64,000 nucleotides of DNA from Epichloe hybrida (Eukaryota; Ascomycota; Sordariomycetes; Hypocreales; Clavicipitaceae): the NCBI GenBank assembly GCA_019022495.1, contig JAFEKR010000003.1, positions 3,286,001-3,350,000 of the forward strand, read 5' to 3'. A program made the position numbers and the translations under genes. Below, one piece after another: positions 1 to 10,249 of this stretch; within the stretch, counting starts at the first letter, position 1, and every line of letters starts with the position of its first letter. The notes below the pieces were generated by a model, which worked only from the letters and a program-made list of their open reading frames with translations, was not told the DNA's origin and did not search any database.

Positions 1-2
1 GG

Positions 3-1205
3 GTGTTCCTCACACCCGAGGGTCTTACGAAACTGCGAGACGCGTTTGTCATTGTCGTGGGATGTGGCGGAGTGGGCTCTCACTGCGTTGCCGCTCTTGC
101 ACGTTCTGGAGTTTCCAAGATCCGACTCGTTGACTTTGACCAAGTCACCCTCAGCTCATTGAATAGGCATGCTGTCGCGACATTGGCTGACGTGGGCACT
201 TCCAAAGTCCATTGCTTGCAGCGAAGGTTGATAGCCATTGCGCCGTGGGTCAAGTTCGACTTGCGGCAGGAAAAGTTCGATGGGTCGGTTGCGAAGCGAA
301 TCCTGGGGCAGTGGGAGGATGGCCGGCAGCCAGATTTCATCGTTGACGCAATTGACAATATTGAAACCAAGGTGGAGTTACTTAAGTACTGCCACGACAA
401 CAAACGACCCGTCATTAGTGCCATGGGCGCCGGCTGCAAAAGCGACCCTACTAGGATTGTGGTTGGGGACATTGGCGCAAGCCGAGATGATGGCCTGTCG
501 CGGGCAACACGACGTCGTCTGAAGTTGCTTGGTATCACAAGCGGCATCCCAGTTGTGTACTCCACAGAGCAGTCCGGAGAAGGGAAGGCCGGGCTGCTCC
601 CCCTACCAGAGGAGGAGTTTGAAAAGGGCTCCGTGGCGGATCTTGGCGTCATGCCAAACTTCAGAGTCAGAATTTTGCCAGTCCTGGGTACCATGCCAGC
701 CGTGTTTGGCTTGACAGCTGCCAACCACGTAATACTCAGCATCACGGGATATCCATTAGATTACGTCCCTGCGAAGGGCAGGGAAAAGATGTACGAAGGC
801 ATCATGACGTATGTTCAGGGGTCGGAGGATCGACTTGCTCGAATCTTGGGCTTGGACACGGTTGGGCTCAAAACTCCCCTGACTACCGGTGACGTGGCGT
901 TCGTGACAGAAGAGCTCTACCACGGACGCAGCATCATCAGCGGCATATCTACAAAATTAGTCTTGATTCGATGGCGTCGGCCTGGGGGATCAAGCATGCA
1001 CGTCATAGGAGAGGGTAAAGACGTGCAAAAGTGCTCGACCGTCAAGCTACGAGACCTTGTCTGCATGACTAAGGAGGAGGCAACTAGACATGAGAAAGAG
1101 ATTTTCAAGGCCAACAAGAAATTAGAGGAGGTGTATGATAAGGAGACCATTGAACGAATAGAGACGAAGCTGGCCTCAGCCGCCAAGTACGAGCAGTTTC
1201 GATAG
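3..1205 (+). CDS. tRNA threonylcarbamoyladenosine dehydratase (TcdA/Tcd1-type, ThiF/E1-like fold), 5' partial
   Basis: The family uses ATP to activate and cyclise t6A at position 37 of ANN-decoding tRNAs to ct6A; yeast Tcd1/Tcd2 sit at the mitochondrial outer membrane. Visible here: near the start a Rossmann nucleotide-binding motif VVGCGGVGSH, then LVDFDQVTLSSLNRH (the ThiF/MoeB Asp and Asn-Arg region), DAIDNIETK, and SAMGAGCKSDPTRI, all in family order. About 400 residues are present and the frame is open at the left edge: its first codon is GTG, not a believable start, so the N-terminus (probably a membrane anchor or targeting segment) lies outside the window. The stop is TAG at 1203-1205. 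No intron is needed. The C-terminal 100 residues are basic and Lys/Glu-rich. The alternative, another E1-like enzyme such as a SUMO or Urm1 activator, is less likely because no catalytic-Cys or adenylation half of those proteins is seen. Confidence 0.85.
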   Translation: MFLTPEGLTKLRDAFVIVVGCGGVGSHCVAALARSGVSKIRLVDFDQVTLSSLNRHAVATLADVGTSKVHCLQRRLIAIAPWVKFDLRQEKFDGSVAKRILGQWEDGRQPDFIVDAIDNIETKVELLKYCHDNKRPVISAMGAGCKSDPTRIVVGDIGASRDDGLSRATRRRLKLLGITSGIPVVYSTEQSGEGKAGLLPLPEEEFEKGSVADLGVMPNFRVRILPVLGTMPAVFGLTAANHVILSITGYPLDYVPAKGREKMYEGIMTYVQGSEDRLARILGLDTVGLKTPLTTGDVAFVTEELYHGRSIISGISTKLVLIRWRRPGGSSMHVIGEGKDVQKCSTVKLRDLVCMTKEEATRHEKEIFKANKKLEEVYDKETIERIETKLASAAKYEQFR

Positions 1206-2273
1206 ATCATCTTGGATAAGTACAACTCATGAAGAATCAGATGAACCAGAAGACGAACAGCATGAGCATGATTGTCGGGTGATGAGGCTCTGTTTACGCC
1301 AATCCAGTAGTTCGCCAGGGCAACAACCATGCGATTCTCGAGTAACAGCGTCATAAGTTGGTCTGTGTTGACGCATAGCGAAAACACACCAACCAACACA
1401 AGCCATACCCGGAGTATGCTAATTCTCTTTTTTTTTTTCATGGATGGATGACTGCGGGCGGCAACATTGGGAAATTGTGTTCGTGACCGTTGGCTCTAAC
1501 GAACCACAGTACATTGACACAGCAGCTCAGAGTGACACAGTCTCTTCTTCATCATACACACACACAGCATGGGTGGGCACCGAAAGAAAAAATATCACGA
1601 GAAAATCCACTCGCACACCTCCATTCAGCTTCGATGTGCTTTTAAGTCTGGGTATTACAGTATTGAAGTCCAACTTGCAAGACCGACTATACGATAGGCC
1701 GACCCTCGCAAGAGCCTTGACTGCGAGATCTGTTGTTCCTCGTGGGCCGTGGCTATGCCTCCTCTGTGATTGTCGCTGCATGAATAGTTGAGAAGTGGAG
1801 GTGGAAGGATGAAGGATGATTTGACGATGAAAGTATCTTTGTCTCTTAGCCAATAAAACGTCTAAAAAGTTCTCCTAGTTTTGCCCCTGTTGAAAGCATG
1901 ACGACCAACTATTGGTGGACAGAGATGCACATCCTGTCTCCTTGCAGCCCGAACTCTCCCTACTGCATGAATGTCAATTCACCTTTTCCCGGACAACGCA
2001 GCATGGCAGGTTGATACGTAGATCAGCATGTAATGCAATGTTGGCACAGCCTGATCCATAAGAGATCAGGGTCCTTTTCTGAGGATATCAAAAGGATATC
2101 GATCGAGGAGAGTGAAGACTTGGTTGGATAAGGGAGCGGAAATGGTTCCCAATGGGCGCCACGTCAGGGTACGCCGAAGTGAGTGAATATTGCTTGTCTT
2201 CCGAGTCTCAGGCAGCTGCTCCGTTCGTGGATGCCACGAGGCTGACAACGTGTAACTGCAGGCCAATACGAAC
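1206..2273. other. intergenic spacer
   Basis: Normal-GC spacer downstream of the tRNA-modification gene. It carries a T-run at about 1429-1439 that may belong to the 3' UTR or terminator. Two overlapping open frames of about 110 codons on opposite strands (1444-1853) have no recognisable domain and are probably chance. Confidence 0.4.
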
Positions 2274-2276
2274 CAG

Positions 2277-2380
2277 GGGTGTGATCAAATGACGCGCTGA
2301 CTAATTTTATAGAAATTTGTAGATTTATATCCAACATAGTTTTCGCGGACCAAGTTTGTCAGATTTCGTGGATCACACCC
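2277..2380. mobile_element. 104-bp MITE with GGGTGTGATC terminal inverted repeats
   Basis: The left end GGGTGTGATC (2277-2286) is the exact inverse of GATCACACCC (2371-2380). Both sides carry the trinucleotide CAG (2274-2276 and 2381-2383), a 3-bp target-site duplication. Read inward from its right end, the terminus GGGTGTGATCCACGA differs at one of its 15 positions (G for C) from the terminus GGGTCTGATCCACGA of the large TIR transposon at 27970-41202, which also makes 3-bp duplications. It has no coding capacity and is not RIP-mutated, as expected for a copy too short for RIP. Confidence 0.75.
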
Positions 2381-2512
2381 CAGATATCGCCGCCAGGGAG
2401 AAAAGGGGGGGCAAGACTTGCTTAATTTCGGACAACCCTGGACAGATGCATACTTCCTTGTATTTATTCAAATCCATAACGCCCGGGCGATGCGAGGCGC
2501 ATATTACCGGCA

Positions 2513-2764
2513 CTGGAGAATTCGCACGCAAACAATCTTGCACGAAACGATCGGCGCATGATTACTTTGCTTTTGGCGATAAAAATATCGTCTGTTTCCC
2601 TGGAGAATTCGCACAGAAAGAAAGAATAGTGGAAGCAAACAATCTTGCACGAAACGTGGTGGAAAAAAAGACCCCCTAATCGGTACATACAAAGCGAAGA
2701 TATTATTAAACCTGTGATGTACTTCCTTCTTTGCTTTTGGCGATAAAAATATCGTCTGTTTCCC
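2513..2764. repeat. duplicated three-module repeat (A-B-C, A-B-C)
   Basis: Three different direct repeats occur twice in the same order. A is 15 bp, CTGGAGAATTCGCAC type (2513-2527, and 2600-2614 with its first base shared with the end of C). B is 22 bp (2528-2549 and 2635-2656). C is 36 bp with a CGATA-AAAA-TATCG hairpin core (2565-2600 and 2729-2764). In the second unit 20 bp separates A from B and 72 bp separates B from C. It looks like a tandem duplication later expanded, or two solo copies of a short repeat family. Confidence 0.7.
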
Positions 2765-5407
2765 TTTTATAGGGAGAGGTAGATAAGCCCTAGTCATGTG
2801 CGATCCTCCGCGTGATTATGTTTTCAAAGCTCATGGGCTTCGCCGATAATGGTACATTTAGCGTAAGACGAAATATTAGAATAATGCCGTATCTATAGTC
2901 CGTTGGCTGCAGCCGCCAATGAGAAGTACCGAAAGATTGTGAAAATATACCGAAGCAGAGTTCATGGAAACTACACGCGATGCCTCGGCGACATGGCAAG
3001 CGGCAGGGTCTCCCACACTCGGTCACCGGAGGTTGGCAACAGGCCAGCTTTGTGTGGCGTCTCGGTGAAAGCCATATTTACGACTGACATCGGTGACCTG
3101 TGGAAAATTACTATGGCAAAAGAGACTGCATTAAAGTAGGGCTGTCTTGATCCATATGGGTTTGTTTTGAGAAAGTCAAGGTTGGGTGCGTGCACAGCGG
3201 CTACATTCATTTACCTAGATGCTTACTATACACCACTACAACCACCCCAACATCGGTCAAGGAGCCTGTGGCTTTGAATTATTCTTGCTTTTCGTGCGTG
3301 ATGACTTGCTTGTTATGAAGAGAGAGAAACGTTGACGCATCCCACAAGAGATTGCTTTCGCAATGACAAGCTGACCACTTGGTGGATGGTTCATGGAGCG
3401 GTCAAGTGTTTCCGTTGCCTGCATCACCAATGCCGGAGTCTCACCTGTGCTTTGAGCGTTAACGAGGAATAATGAATGGAGCAGAATGTGCTCGGAGACG
3501 ATGATCTGCCTATTGCGTCTTCTCTATACGACTTGTGCGATCATGATGGTCGGACCCGGGAGGGATGAGTTTGCCCGGATAGGGTCAGCTCCGAACAACT
3601 ATGAGAAAACAAGGCTTCATAACCATGTTGCAGTGGTAATAATTGCTGAGCACATGAGCTATTCGCCTGTCGCCTTTTGTGCGAGCCTGTGTGACCAAAC
3701 CACGATATGACGATGAATCGCCACCCGTCTCAGGAAACCCAGATCTTGTGCAGCGTGGTAAACATTTCTACCGGGCGACGGCAGGGTTTGTTCGTCGCGA
3801 CCTCAAATCACCCTCCGAGCCTCCCTGAGGTGATGAATCAAACTACGGAGAACGGTTGGGGTGATTGTGTGCACGTCTTTCCCATTTTAAATACGCGTCA
3901 GTCCCATTCTTTCCGTATGATGTTGCCCTTTGTCGCAGCACAATCGCCTCCAGCCGAGCACGAGGAACTTGGCGATTCCCAACCTGGTGAGTTTTTCTAC
4001 GATATTTATGTCGCCATTTCGCCTTTCAAAAGTTTACGTCATGGTTGATGGATGCGCTCCCGTTTTGGCTGATGCGGGGCAAATGAAGAATTTACAAATT
4101 CAATCCCCATACAAAACTTGATAGTCCACCCATCATCATTGTGTTTCCGTAAGGCTATTGCTTCTCGGTATCGTAGGCGTAGGGAAGGCTTAGGGAATCT
4201 GTCAGCAGCAGCCCCTATTTGTTGAGCGTCGATCTTGGTTTCGTTGGCTGACGCATCATTTCGGCGGGAAAGGAATTCAGTACCCAAAGCATCGGTATCC
4301 TTTGACTGGCCAACCCAACGACCAGTCTAGCCGTGACGGCCGGGTATAATCTGCGCGCATGAAGCATCGATCGTTTGCGACAGTGAGATATTGATTCGAT
4401 CACTTTGGTGTCAAGACTTGTTATATTAGAAGACCAAAATTTAGGTTGAGGTGAGAGTTGGAGGTGGAAACTTGAGGCTCTGCTCGACATTGAGGCTGAC
4501 GAATCAGAACGCTCCACTACAAAAGGCAACCACGCGAACCACGCGGGCAATCTCTATGCGCACACCTCGATGCGGGCGCAAGGTGTCTTTCCACAAGGCT
4601 GCTTCATCTGCATGCATGATTAACAAACAAGGCTTGGTAAAATCTACCCTGTCAAGTATCTGGAGTGCTTTGTTCATTTACCATATATCCCACCAGATAT
4701 CTCGACGCTGCCGAAACTCAGTTGCTGCTTAACCCAAGACGCGTGCCTCGAGAGCTCAAGCAGGTAAGACAGTGCTACCACTCTTGGTATTTTGCACGAT
4801 TTGGCAGGCAGTCTCAGTCGGTGCTTGCTTCTCTTTCATCGAGACTTGTTTGATTTCATCTTCTGGCTTGAACACCAGTTCGGCTTCTTTTCTAATTTCT
4901 GGCCTTGTGAAACATGGCACGAAGCTCGTGTCGATTCCAACCCCTGTCTTTTGCCACTCTTTTCGCGAGCATTACCATTTCTGTCGACTGTATATATGTA
5001 TGAGGGAGGGGATCCTTCGGCCAGTCGGTTCTCGGCCCAGCCCAGTCGTCCATGTTACGCTATCTTTGTCCTTTATGTTCTTTTGTTCTTGCAATTCTTA
5101 TTTCTTTTGTATTCCCTGTCAAAGATGCCCATTTTTGTTCTTGTGCCTGTATTGCTCATATTTCTTCCAATTGCTAATGACCGACCTGCCAGTCAGCTCC
5201 ATTGCCCCAGGCCTTGTCAAGTCGGACATTGAGGCTCTGACAGCTTTCTTTACACAAGCACATCCAAATTTCCGGCCTTTGTCAAATGAAGGTGGCTTGT
5301 CGTTTGTCTGACAGCCGTCATCGTGCATATTTGAGCAGCTCATCGCCACCAGCTTGCGTTTCAGTCTGTCCCTATGCCCAGGCTGCTGCGGACTTGGACA
5401 TTTCGGC
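2765..5407. other. intergenic region upstream of the Est1-type gene
   Basis: No recognisable gene. Between about 4760 and 5400 the + strand is pyrimidine-rich, and a GTAAGA donor-like site lies at 4764. This fits a long 5' leader, perhaps with a leader intron, of the gene starting at 5408. Open frames here (for example 4772-5311) read as low-complexity Phe/Ser/Cys peptides and are not convincing. Confidence 0.35.
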
Positions 5408-7882
5408 ATGGAAAAATTCACCAAAGGATGGGTCCAGCACCTTCGTAACACGGCCCGTCAAGAAACACCATCTCGCAGCTATCATTGTCCGCTGTGCGAG
5501 GCAGAAGTCCAGCCGAACCTCGATGCGTTCAAGACCCACGTTCGCGCTGATGCGTTGAATCACCCCACCATGGTAGAAGACTCGAGTATAGAGGAAGCAT
5601 TCAAGAGAATTCTTCTGCAAGGAATTGATCCTAATAAACCCGCGTAAGAGGCACTTCACTCTGCAAAGAAATACATTTGAGTGATGTTAACCATGCTGGT
5701 GGCTTATCAACAGGGTCTCAGCCGCCAAATCTCCTCAAGACACCCATATCAGTGGTGCAACTGCGAGAAAGAAACCCGTATCCGGTAGTGTGGACGCAGC
5801 AGACGCAGCCGAGGATGAACTTGATCGACTAAACCTGGCCAGTGATGGAACAGAAAGCAGTCGCCGAGGTAGCAAAAAACTGTGCTCCCCGCCCGCGTCC
5901 ATCACCCAGCAACGTGGTTCGTCGCCACCCACACCTGGTCGCAGCCGGGCCAGGCAAAGTGACAGCGCCAATGACTTTGATCGCGGCCTTCATCAAAGAA
6001 ATTCGACTTCACGCCAACTTTGGGTACCCGATGATGATCGGAGGGGGAACGCTGCTCCGCAAAGGCCCAAGACACCCCAGACAAGGCATGGCCACTTGGC
6101 CTCGTCTTCCACTCATCGTCGTTCACCACAGCAAAAGTCGCATCGGCGCCACCAACACCAGGCGCAGAATCAACCGTTCTCAGATGCTGCCTCTACGTCA
6201 GAAATGATTCGCCAGCCTGATACACGACCAATCTCGTCCGACCAGCTTGTCGCGGAAGTTAAGGGCATCTACGCTGGACTGGTCTTGCTCGAGAGCAAAT
6301 GCATCGAATATGATAGTTCTCAACAAGCGGCTGACCTCAGCGAGGAGCAATATCATGCTTTAATCTCTCTCCATCGGTCATTGCTTCACGAACATCATGA
6401 CTTCTTCCTAGCAAGCCAGCACCCATCCGCCAGTGAGGCGTTGCGGCGGCTTGCTTCGAAATATGCCATGCCAGCCCGTATGTGGCGTCATGGAATTCAC
6501 TCATTTCTAGAACTATTACGACACAAGCTACCCACGTCACTCGAACATATGCTCACGTTCATCTACATTGCCTATTCCATAATGGCCCTTCTCTACGAGA
6601 CTGTTCCTGCATTCAAAGACACGTGGATTGAATGCTTAGGCGATTTGGGGAGATATCGCATGGCGATTGAGGATGACGACATTAGGGACAGGGAGATCTG
6701 GACCGGCGTCTCAAGATACTGGTATACGAAAGCATCTGACAAAGCACCCACGACTGGCCGATTGTATCACCACTTGGCGATTTTGGCACGGCCAAACGCC
6801 CTTCAGCAATTGTACTTCTACGCCAAGTCGCTCTGCGTCCGGGTTCCCTTTGGAAGCGCCAGGGATAGTGTAATGACTTTATTCGACCCGCTGTTAAGTC
6901 CTAACTCTGTTTCTAATCAACGATTAGAGCCCGTGGATGCTGCCTTTGTTCGCGTTCATGGGATTCTTTTTTCTGGAAAGGCAACGGATCAGCTCGAGCC
7001 GTCAATGGAACAGTTTCTTGACTTGTTGGATAGCCGCATCGGCAGAGAGCATGGGAACTGGCTAGAGTCCGGGTAAAGTCCATCAGAAACGCTGTAAACG
7101 GTCTGGGGCCGAACTAATAGTCAACTAGATATCATGTGGGCATCTCATTGAGCTGCTTACTGTTGGGTTTTGGAAACGAAGCAAATCCCCTGATGCGGGC
7201 CATCTCAGGCCGGGACGGTGAAGATGACGGCGACGGCGACGGCGAGAATGACACACCTATGAGCGGCAGTTCGGAGGCGACGGCAGAGCCAAACTCCACG
7301 TTCGATACAGCTATTTCCTTTGCCGAGCAGACGTACAAGATCGTGATCGAACGCTGGGGCGACAAGAATACGTTGCCTTGCCTGCATACCACGTTGGTGT
7401 TCTATATGTTTATGACACAACGCCCAGCCGCAATGAAGCATCTGGAGGATAAATTCCCCTGGAAGCTCACTTCGGTGCTCCTGAACTATCTTCTTCGCAC
7501 CTGCGACTTCGCCCTGCGCATCGATACAACGGATTTTCCAGGCCCTGAAAAAAAAGAGCCGCCTCATCCCCTCCCTGAGGACTATGCGATGCGTGGTCTT
7601 ATCTATGCCGAGGACTACTTCCCGCGAAATTGGTTTGACAATGATAAGATAGACGACGATGAGAAATACTTTGAGCCTGCTTCAACAAAAGACAAGCGCT
7701 GTGAAAGAATTCTATGGATAGGGCGTATGATTGCTCGCCATGGGAACTGGCTCCTCTGGGACGCCGCAACGAGGCAGTTCACCGTTACGACCAAGTACGA
7801 CATTGAAATACACAATGTACCAGTGCCAACACCGCTACCGTTGGAACCGACGATGACGTCGAGTGAAACGGCAGTTGTGTAA
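5408..7882 (+). CDS. Est1-type DNA/RNA-binding (14-3-3/TPR-like) protein with N-terminal C2H2-like finger
   Basis: Three exons, 5408-5643, 5714-7072 and 7129-7882, joined by introns of 70 bp (GTAAGA...CAACAG) and 56 bp (GTAAAG...ACTAG). The joined frame is exact and encodes 782 residues. Residues 27-52 hold a C2H2-like finger (CPLC, then H44 and H52, an unusually long H-x7-H). Residues about 105-240 are Ser/Arg/Pro-rich and probably disordered. From about 257 a helical Est1-type region follows, with LVAEVKGIYAGLVLLESKC, HDFFLASQHPSAS, MWRHGIHSFLELLR, CLGDLGRYR and GRLYHHLAILARPNALQQLY; this last block is the hallmark of Est1/Ebs1/SMG5-7 TPR domains. An acidic run lies near 560. Family members act in telomerase recruitment or nonsense-mediated decay; no PIN nuclease domain is visible, so SMG6 activity is not expected. 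The start ATG at 5408 is the first in frame; an upstream leader exon cannot be excluded. Confidence 0.85.
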
Positions 7883-9440
7883 GGCAACAGATGGCAAGAG
7901 ACGTTCCTTCCAACCTTATTCTGGGCCCACGGCACAGTCCATTATGTTGGCGAATAATGATGACAGCTTACTAGAGCTGGTCATTCCCAGCGACATTCTG
8001 CAGAAATATCCACACGACCTTGCGAAGCTCTCATTGACGAAGCAGCTGATTCTTGTACCAATATTCACGTTAGGATGCCCGGCCGCGGATGCGCTGGACA
8101 AATATGGTGGTTGGAACTGGTAAGTTGCCCACGAAGCGGTCAAGCTTGTTGGCATTGGGCGAAGAGACGACATGGCGCTGTAGTGCACTTGACGGGTTGA
8201 CCGGTTGACCCGGGTTTCTTCCTTCTCCCATCAGCAGCGTGTGGCGCCGTCACTTCGAAGATTAGCTTGTGCATTCTGGCCAGGTACACACTGCAGAAAG
8301 TCTTGGAGGTCTCATACGTTCGATTCGTTATTCTTTGGACGGACCACGATTCTTTACGGGCAAACAATATACAACTCTGACTGGTGTGAAAGGGGGGAAG
8401 CTCTTCAGTCGGTATTAGACTAATCGGCTGCCTTGAGGTCATCTACCACATGAAGTGGTGGTGCTTCATGCCCACACTACATTTTAGTCTTACTCCTTTT
8501 TTCTTGCATGCAACAGACCGATTGGATAATGCAGTAAAAGTATCACAAAGTTTCATTTCTTTCCGTCGTGACTATGTATGGATACGCAAGGAGTCAACAA
8601 TGTTGGGTGGCACCTACCTGTTCGACCCGAGGAAGGCGGATGCTTCCTCACGAACGTTTAAACGTTGGATCATGATATCAATATGGCGAAATGGTGCCTT
8701 GCGAAATAGACGAGTGGGGGTTGAAAAAGAAAGGAAGCAGGCTGACATTGGACAGTCGGCCGTCAACAAGTGTTGGCTCCAAAAAAAAAGGAAAAGGAAA
8801 AGGATAAAAAAAAGGATAAAAAAAATTAACATGGATGCACGGACAATCGAGGCACGTGGGGATCAAATCATGTGTGGCTTACTCCGTAGGCGTTGATGGG
8901 CGTGAGGCGCGACACGATAATCCCTTCAGCTCGAAGGAGTCATATGGTCGATAAGTCATCTATGCAGCTGTACTCCGTACTCCGTTCTCCGTACTCCGTT
9001 CTCCGTACTCCAATGGATACTCGAGCTACAACCTTGCCCCCTAATATGTTACACGCAACGGTCCGGGCCGGCGCTGAAAGAGCATCGAGATGAAGGCGGA
9101 GTACAACGTACAAGTGCATCCATCACCTGGGCTGGAAATTACTAATTTTAGTATTCTGCGGCATCTTGCCGTGATATGTACTTCCCCCCCCCCCCCGATC
9201 TTTTAGGATGTCGTGTTCGTGGGGAGACAGTGATGACTGGCCGTCGCGTCACGTCACGGGTTACTTGCGCACGCCTCGTTCGTTTTGAATTAACTCGTCG
9301 CCCTGTCTCTCCGCCCGTGGACTCAGGTGACCCGAGCCAATCACGGAAAAATAGTCCTATTTGTCCGTATATCCCTCCTGGCCGTCGCCGTGCTTCACCG
9401 CTGCTTGCGCGCCTGAATTTTTTCATTCGGCCCTGGCCCC
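7883..9440. other. intergenic spacer up to the first retrotransposon
   Basis: No recognisable gene. Contains A-rich tracts (8780-8825), a heptamer tandem repeat (8971-9011) and a run of C at about 9183-9197. A frame at 8450-8896 is open only because of the A-rich tract and gives a Lys/Arg-rich tail. The GC content stays normal to the first base of the LTR at 9441. Confidence 0.4.
8971..9011. repeat. 7-bp tandem repeat (TWCTCCG)
   Basis: Five full units TACTCCG/TTCTCCG plus six bases of a sixth; TACTCCG and TTCTCCG alternate in the second half. Confidence 0.85.
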
Positions 9441-9556
9441 TGAAGTGGTACCAAAATTGATAGGGATAATGATGATTGTATTCTTTCAGTCTGTGCTCTA
9501 GCTACGCCCTATATAATTATGGTTAACTATTACCTAAGCTATTCTCTACCTTAATA
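9441..9556 (-). repeat. LTR of retrotransposon 1 (3' LTR in element sense)
   Basis: 116 bp, starting TGAAGTGG and ending TTAATA on the + strand; paired with 18656-18771. The difference TTAATA versus TCAACA shows C-to-T change in this copy. Confidence 0.9.
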
Positions 9557-10249
9557 GGCTAGCCTATTTTAAGATAGTGTTAACCATAACACTATAATTC
9601 TTCTAAAACACTATAAGCTATTCACCTTCTTAATTATCGTTCTCTATCCCCTGCTAATTCTATGTCTCCTTCTCTAGATTCTAATTAGCTATGTCCTATG
9701 TGTTTAGTCTTAGAGGTTATAGTCTTTCCTAGCGTAAGATATATATCTTTAGATTGTTAATGTAAATCTTTTAACCCTATCCTCCGTCTAAAGGTTTAAT
9801 CTTATATAACACTAATAATAACTTTCTCTTAATTATTAAAAGCTTTCCCTAGGTCTTATAGAACTTCCCCTTTAACTTATTCTCTTTATTGATTTTCTCC
9901 TATATAAGATTGCTTACTTTAAACTGTTATAGTAGCTTAGAAGAATCCCCCTTATTATCTACCTTTTAAGTTTAAACTAATTCCCTTCTCTCCTCCCTTA
10001 AATTAGAATGCTATAGATTTGTTTCTTAGATTAAGATAGGATTAGTTTCTAATTCCGTTAAGTCTGTCTTATCCTAATTATCGCTAACTCCTATGTGCTT
10101 AGTGAATGGATTAAATCCTAATATTAATATTGCTAGAGTTATCCTTACGCTTAACATAAACTAATTATTTAGAATAACCATAATACTTAGAATAGCTTAG
10201 TTCTATAAATTAAGTAATACTCTATCCCTTTTAACTACTTACTTTATTA

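Noticed and set aside
1444..1853. Opposite-strand frames of about 110 codons
   Set aside because: Mutually overlapping, no recognisable motif.
4772..5311. 179-codon + strand frame upstream of the Est1-type gene
   Set aside because: Pyrimidine-rich leader giving a Phe/Ser/Leu/Cys-rich peptide; overlapping frames are equally open.
8450..8896. 148-codon + strand frame
   Set aside because: Open mainly because of A-rich tracts; Lys/Arg-rich end, no domain, no splice or start context.
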